Made by a program: the position numbers and the translations under genes | Origin: an uncultured Oscillospiraceae bacterium | GTDB taxonomy: Bacteria; Bacillota; Clostridia; Oscillospirales; Oscillospiraceae | Direction of reading: 5' to 3' | Assembly: GCA_947625045.1 (NCBI GenBank) | Contig: CANQMW010000009.1 | Location: 35,451-99,450, forward strand | Length of the DNA stretch: 64,000 bases | The notes under the pieces: generated by a model | The model's database searches: none | What the model was told of the DNA's origin: nothing | Seen by the model: only the letters and a program-made list of their open reading frames with translations | Part shown: piece by piece, positions 40,830 to 48,646 of the stretch | Position numbering within the stretch: position 1 is the first letter of the stretch | Layout: each line of letters begins with the position of its first letter

Positions 40830-41501
40830 TTATTCCACAGGCCGGATGCCGTAGGAACCCAGCTGGTCCTCCAATGTCTCGATGCGGTTGCGCTGGACCA
40901 GGAAGCGGTTGCGGCTGGTGAGCCCGCCGATGATATAGAGCAGGATAATAAGCCCGAAGCAGATGGTGGTGAAGGGGTTGCTGTGCTGCACCTTTCCCCC
41001 GCCGGTCATGGCCGTCACGGCCCGGGCAACCTGGGCCACCGTATAGGGCACGGCGTAGCACACGGCGCTGAGCACGCACATGAGCTTGGGCACGATCATG
41101 ATGCACCGCTTGTTGGCGAAGCATTTGAACAGCGGCAGCAGACAGAACAGCGCCCCCACCACGCCGAAGGCGATGATGGCGTAGGTAAGATAAGGAACCG
41201 CGTTCCGGCACAAAGCGTGCATGGAGAAGAGCGTCACGGACGCGGGGGATTTATTGTCCGTCACCTGGATGGCCGGCAAAAACCAGAAGGCGATCATCGC
41301 CCCGAAGGCGGCCACCGCTATGAGGCAGAATATCACCGTGAACACCCGCGCGGCGGAGACATACTTCTTCTTAGGCACCACCGCGCCCCGGGGGCCCGGA
41401 GGCGTGACCACGACCGTGGGCGCGCCGGGCACCGGCGTGCCGCAGGTGGGGCATACCCTCGCCTGGGGGTTCAGCTCATGTTTGCAGTTGGGACATACCA
41501 T
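40830..41501 (-). CDS. Zinc-ribbon membrane protein, unknown function
   Basis: 223 residues. The N-terminal zinc ribbon is CPNCKHELNPQARVCPTCG. A Pro-rich linker and at least four membrane spans follow (VFTVIFCLIAVAAFGAMIAF, YAIIAFGVVGALFCLLPLF and others), with a C-terminal TLEDQLGSYGIRPVE. It sits where recR usually follows ybaB in Firmicutes, but is unrelated to it. AAGGAGGT ribosome-binding site. Confidence 0.75.
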   Translation of the reverse strand: MVCPNCKHELNPQARVCPTCGTPVPGAPTVVVTPPGPRGAVVPKKKYVSAARVFTVIFCLIAVAAFGAMIAFWFLPAIQVTDNKSPASVTLFSMHALCRNAVPYLTYAIIAFGVVGALFCLLPLFKCFANKRCIMIVPKLMCVLSAVCYAVPYTVAQVARAVTAMTGGGKVQHSNPFTTICFGLIILLYIIGGLTSRNRFLVQRNRIETLEDQLGSYGIRPVE

Positions 41502-41538
41502 CTGTCATACCTCCTTATGTATTTTCCCTGTCCAGCTC

Positions 41539-41889
41539 TCAGAACAGGCCGCCAAGATTTCCCAGTCCGCCGGTGAGCTTGCTCATGGACTGGGCGGAGG
41601 CCTCCTCCGCCTTGCGCATGGCCTCGTTCACCGCGGCCATGATCATGTCCTGGAGCATCTCCACGTCGTCGGGGTCCACGGCCTCGGGGTCTATGGTAAG
41701 CTCGGTGAGCTCCCGCTTGCCGGACACCGTGGCCTTCACCACGCCGCCGCCGGCCGCCGCGGTGTACACCGCCTGCTCCAGCTCCTCCTGCATCTGCATC
41801 AGGTCCCGCTGCATCTTCTGGGCCTGCTTCATCATGGCGGCCTGGTTCATGCCGCCGTATCCGCCGCCGCGGAATTGTCCTTTACCCAT
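41539..41889 (-). CDS. ybaB: YbaB/EbfC nucleoid-associated protein
   Basis: 116 residues from the ATG at 41889, with GGAG before it. A Gly-rich N-terminus (MGKGQFRGGGYGG) precedes the YbaB core: MMKQAQKMQRDLMQMQEELEQ, KATVSGKRELTELTIDPEA, LQDMIMAAVNEAM. DNA-binding dimer. It lies right after dnaX, the conserved dnaX-ybaB pairing, 36 nt away. Confidence 0.93.
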   Translation of the reverse strand: MGKGQFRGGGYGGMNQAAMMKQAQKMQRDLMQMQEELEQAVYTAAAGGGVVKATVSGKRELTELTIDPEAVDPDDVEMLQDMIMAAVNEAMRKAEEASAQSMSKLTGGLGNLGGLF

Positions 41890-41924
41890 GTTCGTATCTC
41901 CTGTTAAACACAAAATTATTCAAA

Positions 41925-43607
41925 CTATTCAAACTTGATATTGCCGAAGCGGCTCAGGGCGTCCAGCTTGCCCATGTCCGGCTTGGCCGCCGGGGCCGGG
42001 CCCCTGTCCGCGAAGACCACCTTCATGTCCCGGCCGGTCAGCTCCCGCAGTCCTTCCTGCATCAGGCTCTGGTTGGCGGGGGTGCCCAGCATCATCTTCG
42101 CGATGGGCGTGACGAAGGACACCGTCATCACGTCCCCCGTCACAGCGCCCGCCACCTGGGTGGGGGTGCCCATCATGGCGTGGGCGGCCATATCCATCCG
42201 CCCGGCCATGCTCTTCACCAGCGCCTCCCAGAGGCCGCTGTCATCCGCCGTAGGCACAGGAGCCGCTGCGGGTGCGGGTTTCTCCGGCTCCCGCGCGGGC
42301 TCTTCCGGCGCCGGCATGTCCGGGACAAAGTCCCGCTCCGCCGGGGGCGCGTCCTCGTCCGTGTACCAGGGGGGCTCCTCCTCCGGGGGCGGGGGCGTCT
42401 GCTCCTTTACAGGCTCTTGCTTCGGCGCGGGCGTCTCCGCCTTTGCCGGGGCCACCGGGATGGACGCGCCGTTTTTCAGCGCGGCCTCCAGCATGGATAC
42501 CCGGTTTTTAAGCCCCTGCAGGGAATCGCCCGTCTCCGGCACGCACAGGCTCACGAGACACATCTCCGCGGCCCGCCGTGGGTCCGTCCCGCCGGTGTCC
42601 GCCGCCCGCACGGCGTTCATGTGGTCCATGAGCATCGCCCCGGGCATCCGCGCGGCAAAGCTTTTCAGCGTGTCCATATCGTACACGCCGCTGATGAGCG
42701 TCTCCGCCCCCTTGGGGGCCACCTGCACCAGCAGCACGTCCCGCATGAGGCCCGCCAGCTCGTCCAATATGCCCGCCGGCTCCTTCCCGTCCTGCCACAG
42801 GGCGGCGAAGGTTTTAAGCGCCTGCTCCGTATCCCCCGCCGCCACGGCGTCCAGGAGCTCCGCCGTCCGGCGGCTCCCGGCCAGGCCCATGGCGGACAGC
42901 ACCGCCGCCTCGTCGATGTGCTCCGACGCGGCGCACTGGTCCAGAAGGCTCAGCGCGTCCCGCATGCCCCCGTCGGCCATCCGGGCCAGCAGCGCCGCCG
43001 CGGCGGGCGCAAGGTCCATGCCCTCCTGCCCGGCCACGTAGGTGAGCCTGGCGGCGATGGCCTCGGGCTCGATGCGGGTGAAGCTGTGGCGCTGGCACCG
43101 GGAGACGATGGTTGGAACTATTTTCTGCGGCGCCGTGGTGCAGAGAATGAACATCACGTGCTCCGGCGGCTCCTCCAGTATCTTCAAAAGGGCGTTGAAC
43201 GCCATGGAGGACTGGGCCAGGGCGTGGGCCTCGTCGATGATGTATACCCGCTTTTTCACGCTGGCGGGGGAATAGACCGCCTCGTCCCGCAGGGCCCGCA
43301 CGTCGTCCACGCCGTTATGGCTGGCCGCGTCCAGCTCCACCACGTCCAGGATGCTCTCGTCCAGGATGCCCCGGCAGGAGGCGCATCGGTTGCAGGGGTT
43401 GCCGTTCACCGGGTGTTCGCAGTTCACCGCCCGCGCCAGAATACGGGCACAGGTGGTCTTGCCCGTGCCCCGGGTGCCGCTGAAGAGGTAGGCGTGGGAG
43501 AGCCTCCCCGTCTCCACCTGCCGCCTCAGGGTGCTGGTGACATGTTCCTGGCCCACCACGTCGTCAAACGTCATCGGCCGCCATTTTCTATATAACGCTT
43601 GATACAT
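41925..43607 (-). CDS. dnaX: DNA polymerase III subunit gamma/tau
   Basis: 560 residues from MYQALYRKWRPMTFDDVVGQ, the canonical N-terminus; no clear ribosome-binding site precedes this ATG. AAA+ motor of the clamp loader: Walker A SGTRGTGKTTCARIL, zinc cysteines in CEHPVNGNPCNRCASC, Walker B IIDEAHAL, sensor TIVSRCQRHSF. An acidic and Pro-rich linker (about 410-470) leads to the tau C-terminal domain. The SRP RNA lies upstream, the arrangement found in many Firmicutes. Confidence 0.96.
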   Translation of the reverse strand: MYQALYRKWRPMTFDDVVGQEHVTSTLRRQVETGRLSHAYLFSGTRGTGKTTCARILARAVNCEHPVNGNPCNRCASCRGILDESILDVVELDAASHNGVDDVRALRDEAVYSPASVKKRVYIIDEAHALAQSSMAFNALLKILEEPPEHVMFILCTTAPQKIVPTIVSRCQRHSFTRIEPEAIAARLTYVAGQEGMDLAPAAAALLARMADGGMRDALSLLDQCAASEHIDEAAVLSAMGLAGSRRTAELLDAVAAGDTEQALKTFAALWQDGKEPAGILDELAGLMRDVLLVQVAPKGAETLISGVYDMDTLKSFAARMPGAMLMDHMNAVRAADTGGTDPRRAAEMCLVSLCVPETGDSLQGLKNRVSMLEAALKNGASIPVAPAKAETPAPKQEPVKEQTPPPPEEEPPWYTDEDAPPAERDFVPDMPAPEEPAREPEKPAPAAAPVPTADDSGLWEALVKSMAGRMDMAAHAMMGTPTQVAGAVTGDVMTVSFVTPIAKMMLGTPANQSLMQEGLRELTGRDMKVVFADRGPAPAAKPDMGKLDALSRFGNIKFE

Positions 43608-43617
43608 CGTCGTAATG

Positions 43618-43745
43618 CGCGTTGTAGCTCTCGCTCCGCCGCAAGCGGCAGAGCTCAAATACAACGCGATTCCTCCTCTTCCCCGCGCGACCCGCTTCGC
43701 TGGGCTCGTGCGGGGGCCCCGAAATAATGAAAGGCTCAGCCTTTC
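43618..43745 (-). other. Hairpins between SRP RNA and dnaX
   Basis: A long imperfect hairpin, GCGTTGTA pairing with TACAACGC, with an inner GAGCTC stem (43618-43666), and a second one, GAAAGGC/GCCTTTC (43729-43745). No gene is visible here. Confidence 0.5.
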
Positions 43746-43757
43746 AAATGAAAATTA

Positions 43758-44033
43758 AAAAGAGCCGTACACCTGCCTTTGTATATCCGATCCATCCGTT
43801 ACCGCCGCAGTTGGCTCAGACCCAGCAACCTCGCGGCACACGGCCTGTCCTGCTTAATGCTGCTCGGTTCCCCGCCTGACATGGTTCACAGGCGTCCGTT
43901 GCGCAAGACCAAGCCTTCAACGCTACTTGCCGCGGTCAGGCGACACATCGAATATCCGGGGGCAGGAGTTCGTCCCCGCTATAGCGGATTGCGGGTACAG
44001 GGCACCGCTGGCTCCCCGACTAGTACAGCTCCT
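43758..44033 (-). ncRNA. ffs: Signal recognition particle RNA, large Firmicute type
   Basis: About 276 nt, the length of the Bacillus/Clostridium scRNA. The ends pair: 5' GAGCTGTAC with 3' GTACGGCTC, followed by a T-run. The conserved domain IV core is present as ATGTCAGG, then GGGAACC and GAGCAGCA. The 5' Alu-like domain includes GCGGTGCCCTGTACCCGC and CCGCTATAGCGGGG. A strong promoter lies immediately upstream. Confidence 0.92.
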
Positions 44034-44040
44034 GAAGCGT

Positions 44041-44069
44041 ATTATACGCCATGGACAGGTTTTTATCAA
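44041..44069 (-). promoter_or_regulatory. Sigma-A promoter of the SRP RNA
   Basis: Minus strand: TTGATA (44064-44069), 17-nt spacer, TATAAT (44041-44046), giving a start about 7 nt before the RNA's 5' stem. Confidence 0.88.
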
Positions 44070-44076
44070 GTAGGAC

Positions 44077-44104
44077 TTTACAAATCCGGGATTTGTGATA
44101 TAAT
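44077..44104 (+). promoter_or_regulatory. Sigma-A promoter of tRNA-Ala
   Basis: TTTACA (44077-44082), 16-nt spacer, TATAAT (44099-44104). Back to back with the SRP RNA promoter. Confidence 0.75.
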
Positions 44105-44120
44105 GCTTGAGCGACCGCGT

Positions 44121-44196
44121 GGGGGCGTAGCTCAGCTGGGAGAGCGTTCGGTTCGCATCCGAGAGGTCGAGGGTTCGAATCCCTTCGTCTCCACCA
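44121..44196 (+). tRNA. tRNA-Ala (anticodon CGC)
   Basis: 76 nt with encoded CCA. Acceptor stem GGGGGCG/CGTCTCC with the G3:U70 pair that defines tRNA-Ala. D-arm GCTC..GAGC, anticodon loop TTCGCAT (anticodon CGC, reads GCG), T-arm GAGGG-TTCGAAT-CCCTT. The integrated element starts directly after its 3' end. Confidence 0.95.
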
Positions 44197-44197
44197 A

Positions 44198-44224
44198 ACA
44201 GGCTTGATTTTCAAGCCTGTTTTT
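44198..44224 (+). terminator. tRNA-Ala terminator at the host/element junction
   Basis: Perfect stem ACAGGCTTGA / TCAAGCCTGT with a 3-nt loop, then TTTTT. The second arm encodes the stop of the convergent recombinase gene, so the hairpin spans the likely left boundary of the element. Confidence 0.8.
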
Positions 44225-45833
44225 CTATGCCCTGGGCGGGGTCTGCCGGGAGACTTTTGCCGTCGATCTCTAGCTGCCGGAACTCCTCAAATGACACATT
44301 GAACTCTATATCAATGTGGTATTCACGGTAGACGTGGACGGATTTGACCAGCCGGGAAACTATCATCTTTTTCGCCTCAAAGGAACACTGTTTGTAAAGA
44401 CTTGCCCAGTCGGAGAGTTGCTTGTATTCCTCTATCTCCGCTTCTGCGGCCTGCTCCGCCTCTGCAAACTCGTTTTGGAGGTTGCTGTATATCCCAGCCA
44501 GTCTGTCTGCCTCTTGCTCTGTGGCATCTATCAATCCGTTCAGCGTGTCGCGGCCTAAACTGCTCTCCCCCCGTATCACCCGGAGGACTTCTGCTTGGTA
44601 GTCCGCAAGCTCCTTTTGCTTGTCCGTCAACTGCTTTTTCAGATTGGCAAGCTGTGTCCGCTTGAGGTCAAGGCGCGATTCGTGGGCTTGGCGGATAATG
44701 GCCTCGCTGTCGGCGGTTTTGATCTTTGATAGCTGGTGGCATATTGCCCTGTCCACGATGTTGTCCACGACTTTTACCCCATAGCCGGATTGCCCATCGC
44801 ATTGGCCCGGATGCCGGACATTGAAATGGCATTGATACCTGGCTCTTGTACGGCGCTCTATACTGCCGTTTGGCATGAGCCGCTTGGTGCCGCTGGTGGA
44901 TAGGGTCAACCTGTTCCCACAGTGGCCGCAATAGATGTTTCCCACTAAAAGGGACTGCCCTCGCAAGGTGTTGGGTGTTCCTGTGCGGTGGGTCTTTCTG
45001 TCTGTCATAAGCTCCTGGGCGGCGTCAAATGTCCGCTGGTCGATGATTTGCAAGGCGGGGATCGGCGCGGATTCCATATCACCGTTATGGATGATCCCTA
45101 CATATGTCCGATTTTTCAAAATCTTGATAAGTGTCGTATTGGGAAAATCCCTCCCGTCGGGCCGCGTAATGCCGTGTTCGGATAAGTAATGTGAGATCCT
45201 CTGCGCTCCATAGCCCTCATACACATACAGCCGGAAAATAAGCTGTACGATTTGGGCGGTGTCCTCGTCCTTTACAATATCGCTGACACCCTGATTACGC
45301 TTGTTGGTGCGGCCATTCCTCTCCAGGCGGTAGCCAAAAGGGACTGTTCCGCCTGTAAAGTAACCGCTCTCGGTAAGCTGTTCCATACGGGTCTTGACGC
45401 GGATAGCGGTTTTGATACTCTCGCCGGATGCCTGCCAGTAGCGAATGTAATTCAGCAGTTTGTCAACATGGGTATCAAACCGCTGCTGGCCCTCGATGGC
45501 GCTCCAGACCTCTATGCCGTTGTTCACAAACCACTCAACGACAAAGGGGGTCTCGTCGTCCTTTCGGCCCATACGGTCAAACATATAGACCAAAAGGATG
45601 TCAAACTCTTTCTGGATGGCGGCCTTTTGAAGCTGTACGATGGCGTCACGGTCTTTCGCGGAGGTCTTAAAGCCGGAAACGCCTTTTTCGTATAACTCGT
45701 TGATGATCCGCCATTCGGGATGGGACTGTGCAAACGAGCGGCAACATTCCCTTTGCATGGGAATGTCATCCTTGTCCACCTGCCCCAGCGTTGAAACTCG
45801 GTATAAGCACATCACACGTTTTTCGGTATTCAT
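44211..45833 (-). CDS. Large serine recombinase (element integrase)
   Basis: 540 residues. N-terminal resolvase domain with the catalytic Ser14 in CLYRVSTLGQ and KDRDAIVQLQKAA. A recombinase domain follows (RISHYLSEHGITRPDGRDF, NRTYVGIIHNG), then a zinc ribbon (IYCGHCGNRL with distal RYQCHFNV) and a coiled coil (about 390-450, KKQLTDKQKELADYQAEV). This is the TndX-like large serine integrase plan that integrates and excises mobile elements. It is the outermost gene of the element, transcribed toward tRNA-Ala. GGTGAG ribosome-binding site and own promoter. Confidence 0.94.
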   Translation of the reverse strand: MNTEKRVMCLYRVSTLGQVDKDDIPMQRECCRSFAQSHPEWRIINELYEKGVSGFKTSAKDRDAIVQLQKAAIQKEFDILLVYMFDRMGRKDDETPFVVEWFVNNGIEVWSAIEGQQRFDTHVDKLLNYIRYWQASGESIKTAIRVKTRMEQLTESGYFTGGTVPFGYRLERNGRTNKRNQGVSDIVKDEDTAQIVQLIFRLYVYEGYGAQRISHYLSEHGITRPDGRDFPNTTLIKILKNRTYVGIIHNGDMESAPIPALQIIDQRTFDAAQELMTDRKTHRTGTPNTLRGQSLLVGNIYCGHCGNRLTLSTSGTKRLMPNGSIERRTRARYQCHFNVRHPGQCDGQSGYGVKVVDNIVDRAICHQLSKIKTADSEAIIRQAHESRLDLKRTQLANLKKQLTDKQKELADYQAEVLRVIRGESSLGRDTLNGLIDATEQEADRLAGIYSNLQNEFAEAEQAAEAEIEEYKQLSDWASLYKQCSFEAKKMIVSRLVKSVHVYREYHIDIEFNVSFEEFRQLEIDGKSLPADPAQGIEKQA

Positions 45834-45907
45834 ATTCTCACCTTTCCGATAAAACGGCGTTTACCCTTGATCTGTATTCGGTTTTCAAGGTACATAATTA
45901 CACCATT

Positions 45908-45936
45908 ATTATCTCATATAAATGTCAACGCTTCAA
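45908..45936 (-). promoter_or_regulatory. Promoter of the serine recombinase
   Basis: Minus strand: TTGAAG (45931-45936), 17-nt spacer, GATAAT (45908-45913). It overlaps the 3' end of the upstream TnpW-like gene and contains a direct repeat of CGTTGA. Confidence 0.6.
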
Positions 45937-46115
45937 CGCTGCAAATTTTGGCGGGGTTTATCAATTTTTGTAGCTTCGTTCAGTAGGATTCTCTTTACAT
46001 CCTCAAGCACCCCCGGAGCCGGATCGGATGCAAAGCGCAAAGATACCGTATGCCCGTCGATGCAGAGGCTTTCCCCTTTCTGCTCATAGGGCGGTTTGAT
46101 AATGTCCTTTTCCAT
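45933..46115 (-). CDS. TnpW-like small element protein
   Basis: 60 residues, starting 5 nt after a GGGAGG site. The pattern LCIDGHTVSLRFASDP..LEDVKRILLNEA resembles small TnpW-type proteins encoded beside recombinases of Clostridial conjugative elements. Function is unknown; a role in excision is only a guess from position. Confidence 0.6.
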   Translation of the reverse strand: MEKDIIKPPYEQKGESLCIDGHTVSLRFASDPAPGVLEDVKRILLNEATKIDKPRQNLQR

Positions 46116-46135
46116 TAGAACCTCCCAAATAAAAT

Positions 46136-46160
46136 AATGCGTCTCATGGTGAGACGCATT
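46136..46160. repeat. Element palindrome copy R1
   Basis: Arms AATGCGTCTCA / TGAGACGCATT around the centre TGG. It lies 20 nt before the TnpW-like start. Confidence 0.95.
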
Positions 46161-46513
46161 TATGTAAGGTGTTCTTTATTCAGGACAAGATCAGGCGGCG
46201 GCTGGCAAGCCGCTCCATAGGTTGTGAGCCTCCCCCCATGCTCATGGCAGGGCGTCCTACGCTGTGACGCATAGCCGACGCAAGTATCTGACCCATGTAC
46301 GCCTCATGGCCGGCAGCTTTGCCAAAGCTGTGTGCGGCGCGGTGTTTCTCGCTCTGCCCTCCTGGGGCGTTGTGGCGCACCCGCCGCCTGGCTCCGACGC
46401 ACATGGAACGTGTCTGATTCGCCCTATACTGCGCCGTCAGTCGCTACGCCGCTTTCTTTGTCAAGCGCAGAAGGCTCGGCTCCTGCTGAAAGGGCGCACA
46501 GGTGGGTGTTGAC
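46161..46513. other. 353-nt stretch without a convincing gene
   Basis: GC-rich, between palindrome R1 and the Orf8-like gene. Frames are open in part but none has a ribosome-binding site or recognisable product. It has several short inverted repeats. It could hold a small RNA, a transfer-related site or the remains of a gene; nothing decides this. Confidence 0.4.
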
Positions 46514-46765
46514 CTAGACGTTAAAGGAGAGAACGGCCCGCATGAGCTTGGCCCGCAGGCGGTCCCGGATGTCCATGTCGATGCCGTAATAGAAGTTGCC
46601 GCGCTCGTCGCGGAGCTTTCGCATGGACAGGCTGGATATGTAGCTCTCGTAATGCTGCACGACCGTCATCATGGCCTCCGGGTCGCCCCGTGTGGCCGCG
46701 ACGATCACGGGATAGGGCAGTAATCCGCGTTCCTCATTCGCCGGGTCATTGATCAGAGTGTTCAT
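46514..46765 (-). CDS. Tn916 Orf8-like helix-turn-helix protein
   Basis: 83 residues from the ATG at 46765, with GGAGG at 10 nt (a GTG at 46771 is too close to that site). The segment RGDPEAMMTVVQHYESYISSLS followed by DMDIRDRLRAKLMRAVL matches the short regulator next to the sigma-like gene in Tn916/Tn1549-type elements. It overlaps the sigma-like gene by 4 nt (ATGA). Confidence 0.82.
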   Translation of the reverse strand: MNTLINDPANEERGLLPYPVIVAATRGDPEAMMTVVQHYESYISSLSMRKLRDERGNFYYGIDMDIRDRLRAKLMRAVLSFNV

Positions 46766-47190
46766 TGGCACGTTTCCTCCAAATGGCGTTTTAGAAGCTC
46801 CAGAGAGCTTGTCCGTCTGCTCTGTACCGTTGTTCTCGGAATACCCTGGAGTCTTGCGATCTCCGTGTCATTCATATCGAAAAAGTAGTACAGTAGGACG
46901 GCGCTGCGTTTTTCGTCCGGCAAGCTGTGTGGGGCGTCGGCAAGCTGCTTGGCTGTGATCTCCTTTCCTGCTACGGAGAAGGTCTTTTCGTCCTCGTCGT
47001 CCTTGAAATACTCGTCAAAGGCGACAAGCTGGTTTTCCTCCTGGGGTGACAGGTCGGAAAACGACACCTCCCGTAGCTGCTGCCGGTTTATGCCCTGGTG
47101 AGCGTTGATCGCCTCGTTTTTCAGTACCTTTTTACAAAAGGCGTTGAAGGCGCAGCGTTTCTGCCATTGGTCGCGTACAGGATCACTCAT
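46762..47190 (-). CDS. Sigma-70-like regulator (Tn916 Orf7 type)
   Basis: 142 residues with a strong AAAGGAGGTGAG site. The C-terminal LPDEKRSAVLLYYFFDMNDTEIARLQGIPRTTVQSRR is a sigma region 4 helix-turn-helix. The N-terminal half is short and lacks a clear region 2, as in Tn916 Orf7. In Tn916 this gene helps switch on excision and transfer genes; the same is inferred here. Confidence 0.85.
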   Translation of the reverse strand: MSDPVRDQWQKRCAFNAFCKKVLKNEAINAHQGINRQQLREVSFSDLSPQEENQLVAFDEYFKDDEDEKTFSVAGKEITAKQLADAPHSLPDEKRSAVLLYYFFDMNDTEIARLQGIPRTTVQSRRTSSLELLKRHLEETCQ

Positions 47191-47678
47191 GGTTCCTCAC
47201 CTCCTTTCGCAGCCGCGAAAGCGGGTGATTGTCCCTTTCGTAACCCCTCTACAATGGGAAAGGCCAAAGTGCCGAAGTTGCCGGGGCCTTTTTTGCAAAA
47301 AGGGCAAAAAAAGACCCGTACAGCGATAAACTATACGGGTAGGTGAAACTGTATTTCCGTCCGGGTGAATTTTGGTTTCATATTCAAAGGTGCAATCGCA
47401 CCGGGAGGCGCACAGGCTTTTTTTGGCGGGAGGCCCTCAATATGCCCTGGCCGATATGATATTGGGATCACGGCGGCTACCTCCACAAGCCGCCGTAATA
47501 AAGGATTTCAGCCAAAGGCCCGGAAAAACAGAACACGACGGCTTGATTTCTCAAAACCGCCGTGTTATGGCATGAGGATATGACAACGTGACTGCTCGAC
47601 GGCGGTTTTTTTCTTTTCTGCCGTCGGGCAGATCGTTTGGTTTTAGAGAAGTATAAAACGGGGGAACATGTAATAAAA
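47191..47678 (-). promoter_or_regulatory. Long structured leader upstream of the sigma-like gene
   Basis: About 490 nt without a convincing gene. On the minus strand it holds hairpins ACACGGCGG../..CCGTCGTGT (about 47532-47565) and ACGGCGGCT/AGCCGCCGT (47471-47497), then an intrinsic terminator ACCCGTATAG..CTGTACGGGT with a T-run (about 47308-47342). The layout suggests transcription attenuation before the Orf7/Orf8-like genes, as in the Tn916 leader, but no leader peptide can be named with confidence. Confidence 0.5.
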
Positions 47679-47723
47679 TTTCATATGACATGAAAAATCA
47701 TTACATTTTCATGCCGTGGCATG
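47679..47723. promoter_or_regulatory. Two operator-like dyads upstream of the XRE gene
   Basis: TTTCAT-N5-ATGAAA (47679-47695) and CATGCCGTGGCATG (47710-47723), in the divergent region between the leader (minus) and the XRE gene (plus). Likely binding sites for an element repressor. Confidence 0.5.
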
Positions 47724-47754
47724 GCCTGTAAAATGATTTTGGGTGATGTATGGT

Positions 47755-48150
47755 ATGAGTGATAATAGCCTTTTGTTTGACTACGAGGGCTTTGGCCAGG
47801 CTGTCAAACAGGCCAGAGAGGCGATGGGTTGGACGCAAGCGTATCTAGCGGAGTTGGTCTGCCGCGGTGATCGGACCATAATCAATCTTGAGAATCATGG
47901 AAACGAAAGCGCGGACGAGGAGAGCAAAGAGCCCAATCCCAGCTTTGATACGTTTGTCCGGCTGGTGACGATGTTCAATATTTCTGTGGATCAGTTTTTT
48001 CACCGGGAAGGCCAGCCAGATGATGACAGCAGCAGGCACATTGATACACTTATTCATCTGCTGGATAAGAAGGAGCGTATGGTGGTTGAGGCTTCCGTTG
48101 AGGCCACTACCAAGGCGCTGATAAAGGCCAGAGAAATGCCCGCCGAATAA
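47755..48150 (+). CDS. XRE-family transcriptional regulator
   Basis: 131 residues. The helix-turn-helix is N-terminal (FGQAVKQAREAMGWTQAYLAELV). FDTFVRLVTMFNISVDQFF follows, and then a helical C-terminal part. I chose the ATG at 47755; GTG/ATG codons at 47743/47746 are possible alternatives and no start has a strong ribosome-binding site. It is divergent from the sigma-like gene and probably represses the element's excision or transfer genes (inference). Confidence 0.82.
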   Translation: MSDNSLLFDYEGFGQAVKQAREAMGWTQAYLAELVCRGDRTIINLENHGNESADEESKEPNPSFDTFVRLVTMFNISVDQFFHREGQPDDDSSRHIDTLIHLLDKKERMVVEASVEATTKALIKAREMPAE

Positions 48151-48164
48151 CGCCTTTGCGCGTC

Positions 48165-48193
48165 AAAATGCGTCTCACGGTGAGACGCATTTT
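48165..48193. repeat. Element palindrome copy R2
   Basis: 29-bp perfect palindrome, arms AAAATGCGTCTCA / TGAGACGCATTTT, centre CGG. It lies 14 nt after the XRE stop. Confidence 0.95.
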
Positions 48194-48250
48194 CCGAGGA
48201 CAATAAATACACCCGCTTACGGCTGGGCCGCAGGCGGGCATTTCTTTGGG

Positions 48251-48383
48251 TTACGCTGTCGGCTCATCCATATATAATGCTGGCAGAGGCGCGTAGTTAA
48301 TGTAACCAATATGTAACTTATTGTAACTTTAACACAGATAATAATGCCTGTGCGCCCCATTAGGTAGCACAGGCAAAATTTTT
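48251..48383 (+). other. Possible short transcript with three TGTAAC repeats
   Basis: A -10-like TATAAT (48273-48278) with only a weak -35, three TGTAAC hexamers (48301, 48312, 48322; 10-11-nt period), then a terminator TGCCTGTGC/GCACAGGCA with T-run (48346-48383). No gene fits. It could be a small RNA or a regulator site; on the minus strand the repeats read GTTACA. Confidence 0.35.
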
Positions 48384-48592
48384 TATTCTTCTCGGCCCAC
48401 TAGGTAATCAAGAGACACTTGAAAGAAATCCGCAATCACCTTTAGCGTTTGTATGGACGGTTCCCTATCTCCGCTCTCATATCTCCCAATCATATTATCT
48501 GACAATCCGCATAATTCACTCAATGTTCTTCCACTGAGTTTCTTGGCCTCCCGAAGTTTACGCAGACGTACAGGGAAGCAATCATCAACCAT
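48383..48592 (-). CDS. Small XRE-type DNA-binding protein
   Basis: 69 residues from the ATG at 48592 (a TTG at 48604 is an alternative). RLRKLREAKKLSGRTLSELCGLSDNMIGRYESGDREPSIQTL is a complete XRE helix-turn-helix; VIADFFQVSLDYLVG is the usual C-terminal end. It lies between palindrome R2 and the end of phoR and reads in the same direction as the phosphate operon. Confidence 0.8.
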   Translation of the reverse strand: MVDDCFPVRLRKLREAKKLSGRTLSELCGLSDNMIGRYESGDREPSIQTLKVIADFFQVSLDYLVGREE

Positions 48593-48646
48593 GTGTTTCA
48601 CCAACCATTATTGGCTTGGACAGCCATTTTTTATATTATCTAAAGC

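Noticed and set aside
43779..44207. A + strand protein frame upstream of tRNA-Ala
   Set aside because: It lies over the SRP RNA (opposite strand) and the tRNA; no ribosome-binding site or domain.
46180..46404. A 74-codon minus-strand gene
   Set aside because: No ribosome-binding site, no recognisable features; kept as an unassigned stretch instead.
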